Shown: positions 9,636-17,538 of the stretch, piece by piece | Numbering within the stretch: the stretch's first letter is position 1 | Layout: each line of letters begins with the position of its first letter | DNA from: Firmicutes bacterium UBA7523 | GTDB lineage: Bacteria; Bacillota; Dethiobacteria; Dethiobacterales; Dethiobacteraceae | DNA: 48,256 nucleotides | Assembly: GCA_002479415.1 (NCBI GenBank) | Contig: DLMZ01000034.1 | Location: 1-48,256 of the forward strand | Direction of reading: 5' to 3' | Position numbers and translations under genes: made by a program | Notes under the pieces: model-generated | Database searches by the model: none | Seen by the model: the letters and a program-made list of their open reading frames with translations, nothing else | What the model was told of the DNA's origin: nothing

Positions 9636-10615
9636 ACAGAACCAACATCCTTATTTTTGTGCAATTCTTCAATTTTTATTAATTGCCAATCTTCCGGTAT
9701 TTGATTTTCCAAAAATATATCGGTAGATAATGCATACCGTATACGTGAAATACGTTTTGATTGTTCTTTAATACGCTCATGCAATTTACTTAGATTTACT
9801 TTGAAATCTTCCGGAGAGGACCATGCTTTTTCTTCTTTGCCATTGGCTGCCTCCAACTTAACATAATCGTGCAAGCGACCAAATTGAAATTCTTCATCCT
9901 TCTTATATTCAATGCTGATTAACACGTGTGGGATTTGGCCTACCTTTGTCCTGGTGTTGGCATTGGCACGAACGCCGTGCCATAAAGCTTCCAATAGTAA
10001 CTCGTAATCCTCATCACTCATACGTGAAATCTTCGCCGAATGCTCGTTTGCTACCCCGGAAAAACCTATCAATGCATAACGCAACCCGTAATAAGCTGTA
10101 AAGGTACCCTGGCTTTTGGATTCATCGCTACCAAAAGTGGTCGTCCCATGAATATCAACACTTTCTGCCTTATGCAACACTTCTCCCATATTTAACTGTA
10201 CAGCTCCGGTCAAAGTTTTGGGCTCCGGTTTTGGCTCCCAATTATCGTCCTTTTCTGCTTTAAATGCAAAAGAACTTCCAAATAAACGTGCATCAATAAA
10301 CACATCCAGGAGTATATCTACAAGTTCTTTACCAGTGGCCTCTTTCTTCCCAATAGATTTTAAGTAGTGAACTACTCGCCCCGTCAAATTCGTAGTACGC
10401 CCCTCAATGGTATCAACTAATATATTGGAACCCTTGATTTTCAAGAAATCTCTCACAAACCTCTTTAACCGTACATCAGTGACATAGTATGTCCCATCTG
10501 GTAAAACACGGGGACGATTCTCATCCGGATCGCCGTTAGGGTTGCCCATTTTAATGTCATAAAGGAATAATAATTCCCTGCGGCCTGATAAAGTTTTCAC
10601 CTCATTACTAGTCAT
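9632..10615 (-). CDS. cas7: Cascade backbone subunit Cas7 (Csh2-like, type I-B)
   Basis: This 327-residue Cas7 of the DevR/Csh2 group has copies that polymerise along the crRNA spacer and form the Cascade backbone. The N-terminus reads FLYDIKMGNPNGDPDENRP, the hallmark NPNGDP strand-loop. TTFGSDESKSQGTF and ANANTRTKVGQIPHVL are also typical of the family. The ATG lies 8 bp inside the cas8b 3' end and the stop overlaps the cas5 start, so its expression is linked to both. Nothing is unusual in length or motifs. Confidence 0.95.
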   Translation of the reverse strand: MTSNEVKTLSGRRELLFLYDIKMGNPNGDPDENRPRVLPDGTYYVTDVRLKRFVRDFLKIKGSNILVDTIEGRTTNLTGRVVHYLKSIGKKEATGKELVDILLDVFIDARLFGSSFAFKAEKDDNWEPKPEPKTLTGAVQLNMGEVLHKAESVDIHGTTTFGSDESKSQGTFTAYYGLRYALIGFSGVANEHSAKISRMSDEDYELLLEALWHGVRANANTRTKVGQIPHVLISIEYKKDEEFQFGRLHDYVKLEAANGKEEKAWSSPEDFKVNLSKLHERIKEQSKRISRIRYALSTDIFLENQIPEDWQLIKIEELHKNKDVGSV

Positions 10616-12647
10616 TCTTTTTATCCTCCTTTTTATTTTTTGTCGGCAAAACTGTTTCCGTCATTGATTGTCCCAATAAGAGATAATAATTTGTTTGTAC
10701 TTCAGTAAGAGAGATGTTGTCACCTAATTTAATCCCCAAACGACCTACTTCAGCAACTAGTTGTCGAACCGTAACGTTGCTTTCAATTTCATAGGCAAGG
10801 CTTTTTTCTCTGATTTTGTTATAAAGCTCCGGCAAGTCTTTGCCTTTTAATGTAAGCCTCTTTAACCACGTAAGCGCATTAGCACCGACATTAACACCTT
10901 TAGCTCCTTGTACTTGCACTACTTTCCCATACAGCACGCCTAGCAAAAAAGCATAAGCTTTATCAAAACTATTAATACCACTCTCTGGACCAAAATACGG
11001 CTTAAGCTCCAACATTGAAGGCTCATAATATGAATTCTCCATTCTTAACACCCCCACCAGTTTAAAATAATACAGCCACCAGTTTACATGCTTTATCCAA
11101 CCCGCTGCTGTTAAATATGGACCATGCTTACCCAATCCTTCATATAACAATCCATACTGCCCGTCAGTCTTCTCAATAGCTTCCAACCAATACCAGCGAG
11201 CCGTGATGATAAATTCATTCCAAAACCTTTCTTCTGTAATTAGCGTCTTATGGTATACGCATTCTGCCAAGAGCCGTTTTAATTGGAACAACTGAGGACT
11301 GGCATTAATACTCTTAGCTTTCCTTCCGCCAGGTCTATAAAATAGCGGCTTTAATGCTCGCAAAGATAAATCGGGCGAAAAATCAGTCTGTGAGTTATCT
11401 AGGAGTACAGCTGGGAACAAAGCATGACTCCACACTCGGGACTTTTCATTAACCTTTGATAATTCACGCAATCGGCTGGGCAAAATGTGCGTTATCATAC
11501 CGTTAATACTTTCGATGTTTTGCCCGATTACCGCCCATATTATTGAAAAATTCAAAACACTTTGTTCTTCTTTCAATATGTCCAGCAACCAATCTTCACT
11601 CAAAAGAACATTATCACCCATAGACTGTAGATAACGTGTAACCTGCTCCAGTAGCTCAACACGTACTTTCGGTAGCGTGCTTGGCAAAAAGATCGGAATA
11701 ACAAGAGCATTATCACCAGCAATCTTTGCAGTAAAAGGAACTCTATCTTTTTTCGGCCCCCCTTTTTTTAAAACATGGTTTTTATACACATATAATAAAT
11801 CTGCGCAGGCTCCACACAAACTAAATCCCTTCCAGGCTTGTCCTGCATCTATACCCGGAAATGCTCCTACTCTGTCTGGATTTTTTATATTGATTCCAGC
11901 TCCTTTAAGTCCGTTGGGATATACTGTTACCCCAGATAGATTACATAAATAACATGTTTGATTATCCTTCTTTGGGGCACTGGCTGTTACGTATCGTTCC
12001 CCAGCAAGTTTTTCTTCGAGCAAATATTCAATGTATCGCGGCTGTTCCCCAGGGAATTTTCCGTCAGGTGTTTTTACTGTAAGAAATACGGTGCTTGAAA
12101 GAGGGCCTATTTTATCCACAACACAAGATAATAAATTATCATATTTTTCAATGGCCCAATCAATTTCCTTTCCGTCCAACAGTATAATCTTTTCACATTG
12201 TAATAAATTGGAAACATCACCGAAATATTGACTCCAAGGCTTTTGTGCTTTCGCCACTGCCTCAAAATAATCCATTGTAGTTTGTAGGATTTTACTAGAC
12301 GGGCCCGCCCCTTTGTCTTTTGAATAAGTACGTTTTACAATCGGACCCACTTGGGCACTTTGTGAGCCCGATGGTCTAATGAATGGCAATTTATCTGCTG
12401 TACATCCTTTACCGCCTTTGCTCGCAATCATATCTTGCACTGATAACCTGATAACATCATCTGTTTCTTTTTCAAGCACATATACTTTTTCGACCCTACC
12501 ACTGTCCTCAACTAAATATGAAAACAATTTTTCCGGCTCATTTTCGCGCAAAGCAACGTACCAGGTTTCAATATCCACAGGAATATTATCACTGCAGAGT
12601 TCCTGAGCAAGGTAATGTAGTCCCATGGTCCTCATACCTGAAAGCAA
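10608..12647 (-). CDS. cas8b: Cascade large subunit Cas8b (TM1802/Csh1-like)
   Basis: This 679-residue protein is the probable large subunit that reads the PAM and recruits Cas3. A split zinc-finger-like CxxC pair is visible: Cys232/Cys235 (CYLC) and Cys278/Cys281 (CGAC). This arrangement is known from TM1802/Csh1-type Cas8b proteins. The rest of the sequence is poorly conserved, as is normal for Cas8. The start is a TTG at 12647 preceded by AAAGGAGGGAG. It is separated from cas6 by 184 bp (12648-12831), where I saw no gene and no repeat-like piece. A weak TATAAA in that gap is not enough to call a promoter. Position between cas6 and cas7 supports the call as much as the motifs do. Confidence 0.88.
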   Translation of the reverse strand: MLSGMRTMGLHYLAQELCSDNIPVDIETWYVALRENEPEKLFSYLVEDSGRVEKVYVLEKETDDVIRLSVQDMIASKGGKGCTADKLPFIRPSGSQSAQVGPIVKRTYSKDKGAGPSSKILQTTMDYFEAVAKAQKPWSQYFGDVSNLLQCEKIILLDGKEIDWAIEKYDNLLSCVVDKIGPLSSTVFLTVKTPDGKFPGEQPRYIEYLLEEKLAGERYVTASAPKKDNQTCYLCNLSGVTVYPNGLKGAGINIKNPDRVGAFPGIDAGQAWKGFSLCGACADLLYVYKNHVLKKGGPKKDRVPFTAKIAGDNALVIPIFLPSTLPKVRVELLEQVTRYLQSMGDNVLLSEDWLLDILKEEQSVLNFSIIWAVIGQNIESINGMITHILPSRLRELSKVNEKSRVWSHALFPAVLLDNSQTDFSPDLSLRALKPLFYRPGGRKAKSINASPQLFQLKRLLAECVYHKTLITEERFWNEFIITARWYWLEAIEKTDGQYGLLYEGLGKHGPYLTAAGWIKHVNWWLYYFKLVGVLRMENSYYEPSMLELKPYFGPESGINSFDKAYAFLLGVLYGKVVQVQGAKGVNVGANALTWLKRLTLKGKDLPELYNKIREKSLAYEIESNVTVRQLVAEVGRLGIKLGDNISLTEVQTNYYLLLGQSMTETVLPTKNKKEDKKND

Positions 12648-12831
12648 TTTACTCCCTCCTTTACTTAAGTAATTTGGTTAATATTTAATGACGCATTTTT
12701 CATATATTGTTTTGCATCCCATAAAAGTCATTCTTTATTTTAAATCTCTAGCTAGGGGGTAAGAATTTGTTATTTATACTGGTCTGCCTTTAAGAACTTC
12801 CCAGGCTCACTACAAGGCATAGCCAAGACAT

Positions 12832-13581
12832 TCAACACTGCAGCGGCTTAAAACAACCAAACCCCTGACTATTCTTACCTCCCAACCCTGCATCAACAGC
12901 AAGCTGCAGTAGCGGTTGGGGTCCGGATAGTGCTAGCTTACCTGAATAGCCTTTAATAATTGTGTTTCTGTAATTGACTATGTGCATTCGCTGACTTCCC
13001 AAAGGAACAGCTCTGACTTTGCCCGCGGGAGGCTCTTCTCCATAAAAGGACTGAAATTTTTTTCGTAGATTCTTGTCTAGGAGTTCATTGTAATCCGGGT
13101 CACCGGGCTGGTAGTAGCAGGTATATTTGGTCCCCTCAGGCCGCAAAAGAGTACTGTAAAGTACTACAGGAGATAAAGTCAAAACTTTGGCCGCCTCTCC
13201 CTTAACATGAAGCTTTTCTGCATACACTTTCTCTATTTTTACATCTGAGGAGCCGAGCCGCATGGAACCCCTGGTGAGCAGAATATTGACTAGCGACTGA
13301 CAGAATTCATCCAACGGAGAAGTAATCCTCAGGCTTATCTCGTTGCAAAAGCTTATTTTTCCGTTATTCTTATCAAGAATATATGAACCACGCAATTGTG
13401 AAAAACTAAACATTTTAAAAACGCGCTTTTCAAAAATATATCCCTTATTGTGGAGAAAAGTAGCCAATTCATTATCGATAGAGTTATAAATGGCAGCCTG
13501 GACAACATGATTGTAATGAATTGGGAGCTGCAACTGCCCGTTTTGTGCACTAAAGTGGATCTGCAGATGAATTATTCTCAC
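12832..13581 (-). CDS. cas6: CRISPR RNA endoribonuclease Cas6
   Basis: Cas6 cuts the array transcript within each repeat, leaving the ATTGAAAC handle. The protein has 249 residues of the two-RRM-fold type. The C-terminal glycine-rich loop (GLGGKNSQGFGCF, about 232-244) is the family signature, and His22 or His25 in PIHYNH is the likely catalytic base. The start is a GTG at 13581 with GGGG directly before it and poor ribosome-site spacing, so the exact start is uncertain. The 227 bp upstream (13582-13808) hold no gene. They contain a perfect TTGACA on the - strand (13636-13641) but no convincing -10 at the right distance. Confidence 0.93.
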   Translation of the reverse strand: MRIIHLQIHFSAQNGQLQLPIHYNHVVQAAIYNSIDNELATFLHNKGYIFEKRVFKMFSFSQLRGSYILDKNNGKISFCNEISLRITSPLDEFCQSLVNILLTRGSMRLGSSDVKIEKVYAEKLHVKGEAAKVLTLSPVVLYSTLLRPEGTKYTCYYQPGDPDYNELLDKNLRKKFQSFYGEEPPAGKVRAVPLGSQRMHIVNYRNTIIKGYSGKLALSGPQPLLQLAVDAGLGGKNSQGFGCFKPLQC

Positions 13582-13808
13582 CCCTATCTGTAGTTGTCAT
13601 GCTTATGCTTTGCCTTGTTCTACATTGCATTATTTTGTCAATTTTCTTTGCTCTAACTTACAGCTTATGACTGTGTTAATCATTACTCCTATCAGAGTCT
13701 GTGTATCTAAGCTTACGCTGTTTTTGGTTAGAATCACACAGTTATGCCATATTATTATCCACTTTCTGCTATTTCGTTTTCCATTTCAAAAAAACCTTTT
13801 TTATCCCT

Positions 13809-14771
13809 CTACCCCAAATAATTCCCCAAGCTCTCCCGCAGCTCATTCTTAACGCTCTCCCTGAGCGTCAGCGGTTCCAGGACTTCAACCCCCTTACCCC
13901 AGCCTAGCAGCCAGCTTCTAAACTCAGGGGTATCACAGCATTTAAAGTAGCAGTGAATCTTGCCGTTTTCAATGCTTTCCACCTTTTGGGACTGGTGATA
14001 GCAGGTTTCTATAAAATAGCGAGAAACGGGAGGATAGACCAGCAGCTTTACAGCTATCTCTTCCTCTCCCCGGTAAACTCTCCAGCTCTTACCTAAGTAT
14101 TTTTCTATGCAGAAGCTTTTACGGACAAATCTGTCCTTAGTCTTTTTTACTGAGGAAAACCGGTTAAGCTTAAAGCTGCGCATTTCTTTGTTTTTATGGC
14201 AAAAAGCAGCAAGGTACAGGTCTCCCCTGCTCCAGTAGAACTGGTATGGGTCCATAAGCCTTTCTGCTTTTTTATTGCTTGAAAAAGAATCGTAAACAAC
14301 AGATAATGTAATATCTCTGCGTATACAATCCAATATCTTATTTATTTCTGCAAGCCAGGGAACGTAGTTTCGGGTTTTTTCGTTTAGATATGTAAGGTAC
14401 TTGTCCTGCATGTTGTAAAAAAAGCCTTTTTCCTTTTCGCTGCTAACGGCAGCTTTAACTTTTTCCATGCCGGTTTTAAGGTTTTCGCAAAGAGGCAGCC
14501 CTTCCTGTGAATATAGGGAGTTCACTGCTGCTGAGATGGCAAGCACTTCTTCACCGGTAAAGGTGAAAGGCGTCAGAAAATGCTTTCTTTCTGCCGTGTC
14601 TGGATCGGTGATACTATTCAGAGAATAACCGAACTTCTTCAAATCTCTTAAATACCTGTATACGGTGCGCTCAGAAACCTGCAATTCCTGAGATAATTCA
14701 CGGGGAGAAAGACCGCCGTTATTTGCCAGCAGGCCAATAATCCTTATAACATGTTCTGTTTTTCCAGCCAT
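13809..14771 (-). CDS. WYL-domain transcriptional regulator
   Basis: This 320-residue DNA-binding regulator has an N-terminal DeoR-type helix-turn-helix (SPRELSQELQVSERTVYRYL, about 18-40) and a WYL ligand-sensing domain around MDPYQFYWSRGDLYLAAF, with a C-terminal WCX-like part. WYL regulators often accompany CRISPR-Cas loci and may sense nucleic-acid signals. Here it lies directly upstream of cas6 on the same strand, so it is the best candidate regulator of this locus. I chose the ATG at 14771, which has GGGGG 8 nt upstream, over a GTG at 14780. A candidate promoter lies just upstream. Confidence 0.85.
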   Translation of the reverse strand: MAGKTEHVIRIIGLLANNGGLSPRELSQELQVSERTVYRYLRDLKKFGYSLNSITDPDTAERKHFLTPFTFTGEEVLAISAAVNSLYSQEGLPLCENLKTGMEKVKAAVSSEKEKGFFYNMQDKYLTYLNEKTRNYVPWLAEINKILDCIRRDITLSVVYDSFSSNKKAERLMDPYQFYWSRGDLYLAAFCHKNKEMRSFKLNRFSSVKKTKDRFVRKSFCIEKYLGKSWRVYRGEEEIAVKLLVYPPVSRYFIETCYHQSQKVESIENGKIHCYFKCCDTPEFRSWLLGWGKGVEVLEPLTLRESVKNELRESLGNYLG

Positions 14772-14792
14772 GCTCCACACCCCCGCAAATAA

Positions 14793-14821
14793 AATTTACC
14801 ATACGAGAAGGATTTCGGCAA
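14793..14821 (-). promoter_or_regulatory. Candidate sigma-A promoter of the WYL regulator
   Basis: On the - strand TTGCCG (14816-14821) is followed after 17 bp by TAAATT (14793-14798), which is preceded by TGG as in an extended -10. Upstream are two CTGACA copies one helical turn apart (14829-14834 and 14839-14844), a possible operator. Function is inferred from position only. Confidence 0.5.
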
Positions 14822-14908
14822 TTTAGGGCTGACAGTGACTGACACGAAACATACTTTCGGTCTTTTTCAGCATGTTTCTTCGTTCTTTATTAATGAAGCT
14901 TTTCCCTT

Positions 14909-14935
14909 TGTCGTAACTTGGCTTGTTTTGTCGAA
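14909..14935 (+). promoter_or_regulatory. Two Spo0A-box-like sites 20 bp apart
   Basis: TGTCGAA at 14929-14935 matches the Spo0A-box consensus exactly, and TGTCGTA at 14909-14915 matches it at 6 of 7 bases. They share orientation and are 20 bp apart, two helical turns. TTGTCG at 14928-14933 could serve as a -35 with GATATT (14951-14956) as -10 at 17 bp. They lie 130-155 bp upstream of the peptide gene at 15063, which faces away from the WYL regulator. Confidence 0.5.
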
Positions 14936-14943
14936 CGCAAAAA

Positions 14944-14964
14944 AAGAACGGATATTCCGTTCTT
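14944..14964 (+). other. Hairpin in the 5' region of the peptide operon
   Basis: AAGAACGGA and TCCGTTCTT form a perfect 9-bp stem with the 3-nt loop TAT. No run of T follows on the + strand, so it is not a standard terminator. It sits between the Spo0A-like sites and the peptide gene, and could be an RNA stabiliser or a protein-binding palindrome. Confidence 0.4.
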
Positions 14965-15062
14965 AAAGCTTTATTTCTGGAGGAAGGTTTTACAATCAAG
15001 AGGAACTTGGATATTTATGGAGAAATAGTGGGGATAAAACAAAAAATAAAGGAGGCTAAATT

Positions 15063-15281
15063 ATGGAAAATAAACTGGCGGAATTATTACTCGAACAAAA
15101 AGTTGTAAGCGAAGATGTTATAAATGAAGCGCTGGAAATCCAAAAAGAGACGGGACTAAAGCTTGGTGATTGCATTCTTAAGTCCGTTCAAAACTTTATT
15201 AATAATCTTGTGCCTAAAACTCTAGGAGTTGTTTCGGGCAGATGCTCATGCATTGATCATGATCCCAACCCCCCTAAATAA
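15063..15281 (+). CDS. Putative modified-peptide precursor with T2SSE_N/MshEN-like leader
   Basis: This 72-residue product has an excellent ribosome site (AAGGAGG, 7 nt spacing) and sits 23 bp ahead of a radical SAM/SPASM gene. Residues 2-40 (LAELLLEQKVVSEDVI, then ALEIQKETGLKLGD) follow the pattern of the N-terminal domain of type II secretion/type IV pilus ATPases, also called MshEN: LxELLxxxxxxSxxxIxxALxxQxxTGxxLG. The tail from about residue 50 is different in character: GVVSGRCSCIDHDPNPPK, with Cys61 and Cys63 and a Pro-rich end. I read this as leader plus core of a ribosomally made, enzyme-modified peptide. The alternative is a stand-alone MshEN-like adaptor. The context and Cys-x-Cys tail are the evidence; I know of no named family that matches. 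Confidence 0.6.
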   Translation: MENKLAELLLEQKVVSEDVINEALEIQKETGLKLGDCILKSVQNFINNLVPKTLGVVSGRCSCIDHDPNPPK

Positions 15282-15304
15282 TACCACATCAAAAGGAGAA
15301 ATAA

Positions 15305-16720
15305 ATGGCGACAAACCAAGCCACTGCTAATCATTTTAAACATGTACTAAGAAAAGAAAATTTTGGCGGGCTTATTTTAAATAAACAAGATATGTCATAT
15401 GCCTTAATTAACAGATCTGCCGCAGATATGCTCCTTGCTTGCCAGGATAAGCCTTATATGCATATCTTAAATGATATGCACGACAAGCCTGCTACCAGGC
15501 AATTTGCTAAAAACTTTTTGGAAGATGCTCTTAGAAAAGGCTGGATAAACGATTTAGGACTGTCTTCGGAAATATATTTTAAAGATAACGACAAGGATTT
15601 ATTAGCCGGCTCTAATTATTTAAGCGCTCCCGTAACAATGTGGATTGAAGTGACCAATGCCTGCAACTTATCTTGCAGGCATTGCTTCCTTAGTGCTGAA
15701 GCAAATTCAAAAAAAGCAGACCCTAAAGCTGAAGAACTATACAGCTACTTTACCAGTTTAGCAAAATGGGGAGTAATGTCTTGCACGATAACAGGCGGAG
15801 AACCGTTGATGCGGGAAGATATTGTTGACATAGTTAAAAAAGCAGATGCAAAATTTCATGCCGTTACCTTAGTCACTAACGGCATGAGATTAACTCCCGG
15901 CTTAGCAGACAGCCTGCTGCAGTGCGGAAACCTGACTGTTGTTGTAAGCCTAAACGGTGATAATGCCGCACATGAAGCTGTCTGCGGGTATGGCTCCTTT
16001 GAACAAACGATTAAGGGAGTAAGATATCTTCTAGATGCCGGTGTTTCCACTTCCATTAACGTCACCATGACTAAGCCCTTATTCAACCATATTGATGAGC
16101 TTCTTTCAACCATAAAGAGCCTGGGGATTGCTGCCTTTTCCGCCAAACCCCTGAGGCCGCTTGGCAGGGCGAAAAAAAATACGGACCTGGCTCCCTCAAA
16201 GCAAGAGCTTTATTCCATGATTATGGAAATAAAAGAAAAAGCGAGCCGTTATGGTTTAGATGCCAATGTAGAATCACAAATTCCCGCCTTGCCAAGCACA
16301 GGAAGCAATCTTTGCGATAGTAACAACGATTCGTTTTTTGAAACATCGAAAATTAAAACAACTGGCTGTTCGGGAGCAAATACACTGGCAGGCATACGTT
16401 GTGACAGCGCTATGCTGCCCTGCGGGTTCCTCTTTCCCAGTTTGGACGAACCGCTGTTGTATTTAAGTCAATACGAAGATAAATTAACTGCAATAAAAAA
16501 TATTTGGCATACTCATCCTGTTTTTACTCAAACACGTTCATTTGAAGCGGCGGATGAATGCATTGATTGCAGCTATTTTAAAAAATGCCGCGGTGGTTGC
16601 CATGCAAACAGTAAAGCCCTAGGAGGCTCACCAGCCGGAATTGATCCTCTATGCTTTTTTAATGACACCACGTATGGGAAAAAGGTAATTAATCCCGGTG
16701 TTTTTAATGACAATATATGA
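15305..16720 (+). CDS. Radical SAM/SPASM peptide maturase with N-terminal PqqD-like domain
   Basis: The protein has 471 residues. Residues about 10-90 look like a PqqD-type RiPP recognition element (GGLILNKQDMSYALINRSAAD, then FLEDALRKGWI), which would bind a leader peptide. The radical SAM core follows, with Cys120, Cys124 and Cys127 (CNLSCRHC) for the SAM-binding 4Fe-4S cluster and TGGEPLM. A SPASM domain closes it with CIDCSYFKKCRGGC (Cys419, 422, 428, 432) and Cys450 for auxiliary clusters. Enzymes with this layout usually make thioether or C-C crosslinks in peptides. The start has AAAAGGAG in front. It is almost certainly co-transcribed with the 72-residue peptide gene, its likely substrate. 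The actual modification cannot be deduced. Confidence 0.85.
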   Translation: MATNQATANHFKHVLRKENFGGLILNKQDMSYALINRSAADMLLACQDKPYMHILNDMHDKPATRQFAKNFLEDALRKGWINDLGLSSEIYFKDNDKDLLAGSNYLSAPVTMWIEVTNACNLSCRHCFLSAEANSKKADPKAEELYSYFTSLAKWGVMSCTITGGEPLMREDIVDIVKKADAKFHAVTLVTNGMRLTPGLADSLLQCGNLTVVVSLNGDNAAHEAVCGYGSFEQTIKGVRYLLDAGVSTSINVTMTKPLFNHIDELLSTIKSLGIAAFSAKPLRPLGRAKKNTDLAPSKQELYSMIMEIKEKASRYGLDANVESQIPALPSTGSNLCDSNNDSFFETSKIKTTGCSGANTLAGIRCDSAMLPCGFLFPSLDEPLLYLSQYEDKLTAIKNIWHTHPVFTQTRSFEAADECIDCSYFKKCRGGCHANSKALGGSPAGIDPLCFFNDTTYGKKVINPGVFNDNI

Positions 16721-16746
16721 AAAAAGGACGGCTGTCACGACAGGCC
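16721..16746 (-). terminator. Terminator of the toxin-antitoxin operon
   Basis: On the - strand a short stem (16739-16746 with 16730-16736, one bulge) is followed a few bases later by a run of six T. It lies just after the toxin stop codon and between converging transcripts. Confidence 0.45.
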
Positions 16747-16759
16747 AAAATAGTTACGC

Positions 16760-17074
16760 TTACAGGATATGCTGCCAGTCACGTCTAGCATATAGGATTC
16801 TTTCCACATCAACAACTTTTAACTTTTCGTCTATCGTAAAAAAAACAATGTAGTTCTTTGCGAACAGCTTGCGATATCCTAACACTGCAAGCCTTTCATC
16901 AGTCACGAAGGGACATTTCTGCGGCATAAACGCTAGTCCCGCAATTGCTTCCTCAAAAACTTCCATCATCTTAAGCGACGTCATCGGCGCCGACAGTTGC
17001 GTGGATATATATCGAACAATATCGCGCAAGTCGTTTTCTGCAGGTTCCGATACATCAACCCTATATTTTTCCAT
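16760..17074 (-). CDS. RelE/ParE-family toxin
   Basis: This 104-residue protein has the RelE/ParE fold pattern: YRVDVSEPAENDLRDIVRYI at the N-terminus, then a GYRKLFAKNYIVFFTID strand pair and a C-terminal VERILYARRDWQHIL. The final R-x-R-R-D-W segment is typical of the YoeB/RelE/ParE superfamily. Family members either cut mRNA on the ribosome or poison gyrase, and the sequence alone does not say which. It overlaps the antitoxin gene by 14 bp, the usual order of antitoxin first and toxin second. The pair sits between two radical SAM gene sets. Confidence 0.85.
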   Translation of the reverse strand: MEKYRVDVSEPAENDLRDIVRYISTQLSAPMTSLKMMEVFEEAIAGLAFMPQKCPFVTDERLAVLGYRKLFAKNYIVFFTIDEKLKVVDVERILYARRDWQHIL

Positions 17075-17333
17075 CTTCTATTTCCTGCCGGATATCGCGC
17101 ATGACAGCTTCGAGCGGACGCTTCCTGCCCTCATTTACCGCCATCCTTCCCTCTTCAAGCAGATGGTAAAGTTCAAGCTTACCACATAGCTTCTCATAAA
17201 CCTCAATGCTCATAACAGCCAAATCACCCTGTCCATTTTTTGTAATAAAGACAGGCTCCCTGCTTTCACGACAGAATGTGGAAATTTCATTGTAGTTGTT
17301 TCTTAAGTCCGTACTGGATTTAATGATTGGCAT
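17061..17333 (-). CDS. Phd/YefM-family antitoxin
   Basis: This 90-residue antitoxin has an N-terminal DNA-binding Phd/YefM fold (STDLRNNYNEISTFCRESRE, then EPVFITKNGQGDLAVMSIEVYE) and a C-terminal acidic toxin-binding helix. It should neutralise the overlapping toxin and repress its own promoter. The ATG has AAGGAGGG at 6 nt. Directly upstream is a perfect palindrome that contains the candidate promoter, a strong sign of autoregulation. Confidence 0.88.
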   Translation of the reverse strand: MPIIKSSTDLRNNYNEISTFCRESREPVFITKNGQGDLAVMSIEVYEKLCGKLELYHLLEEGRMAVNEGRKRPLEAVMRDIRQEIEDGKI

Positions 17334-17343
17334 AAAACACCCT

Positions 17344-17394
17344 CCTTGCCTTATCTAAAGATATTATACAATAATATCTTTAGATAAGGCAAGG
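17344..17394 (-). promoter_or_regulatory. 24-bp perfect inverted repeat containing the antitoxin promoter
   Basis: The arms 17344-17367 and 17371-17394 are perfectly complementary around a 3-bp centre. On the - strand TTGCCT (17387-17392), an 18-bp spacer and TATAAT (17363-17368) form a good sigma-A promoter inside the palindrome, and the ribosome-site AAGGAGGG partly overlaps one arm. The likely role is the operator bound by the Phd-type antitoxin. The RNA could not fold the whole palindrome, because transcription would start within it. Confidence 0.75.
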
Positions 17395-17493
17395 CTGTAA
17401 GATTAGAAATAGAGACAGTTGATGATAATAGCTTAAAAGATGAAATATGCAGTATATATGGCAGTTAAGTAGTTGAATCCCCTTGCGAGCGTA

Positions 17494-17536
17494 ACACTTA
17501 TAAAGCATCAGGCTTGAGCCTGATGCTTTTAAGTGT
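17494..17536 (-). terminator. Long hairpin after the PqqD-like gene
   Basis: A stem of about 19 bp (starting ACACTTA, core GCATCAGGC with GCCTGATGC, 4-nt loop TTGA) begins 3 bp after the stop codon of the PqqD-like gene. T-runs are weak on both sides, so it is terminator-like rather than textbook. Confidence 0.5.
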
Positions 17537-17538
17537 CG

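Noticed and set aside
12648..12831. cas6-cas8b gap as a possible CreTA toxin-guide module
   Set aside because: This is where such modules sit in haloarchaeal I-B loci, but I found no repeat-like pieces and no small toxin frame.
14923..15108. 61-codon frame upstream of the peptide gene
   Set aside because: It overlaps the peptide start in another frame, its start lies inside the Spo0A-like region, and it has no ribosome site.
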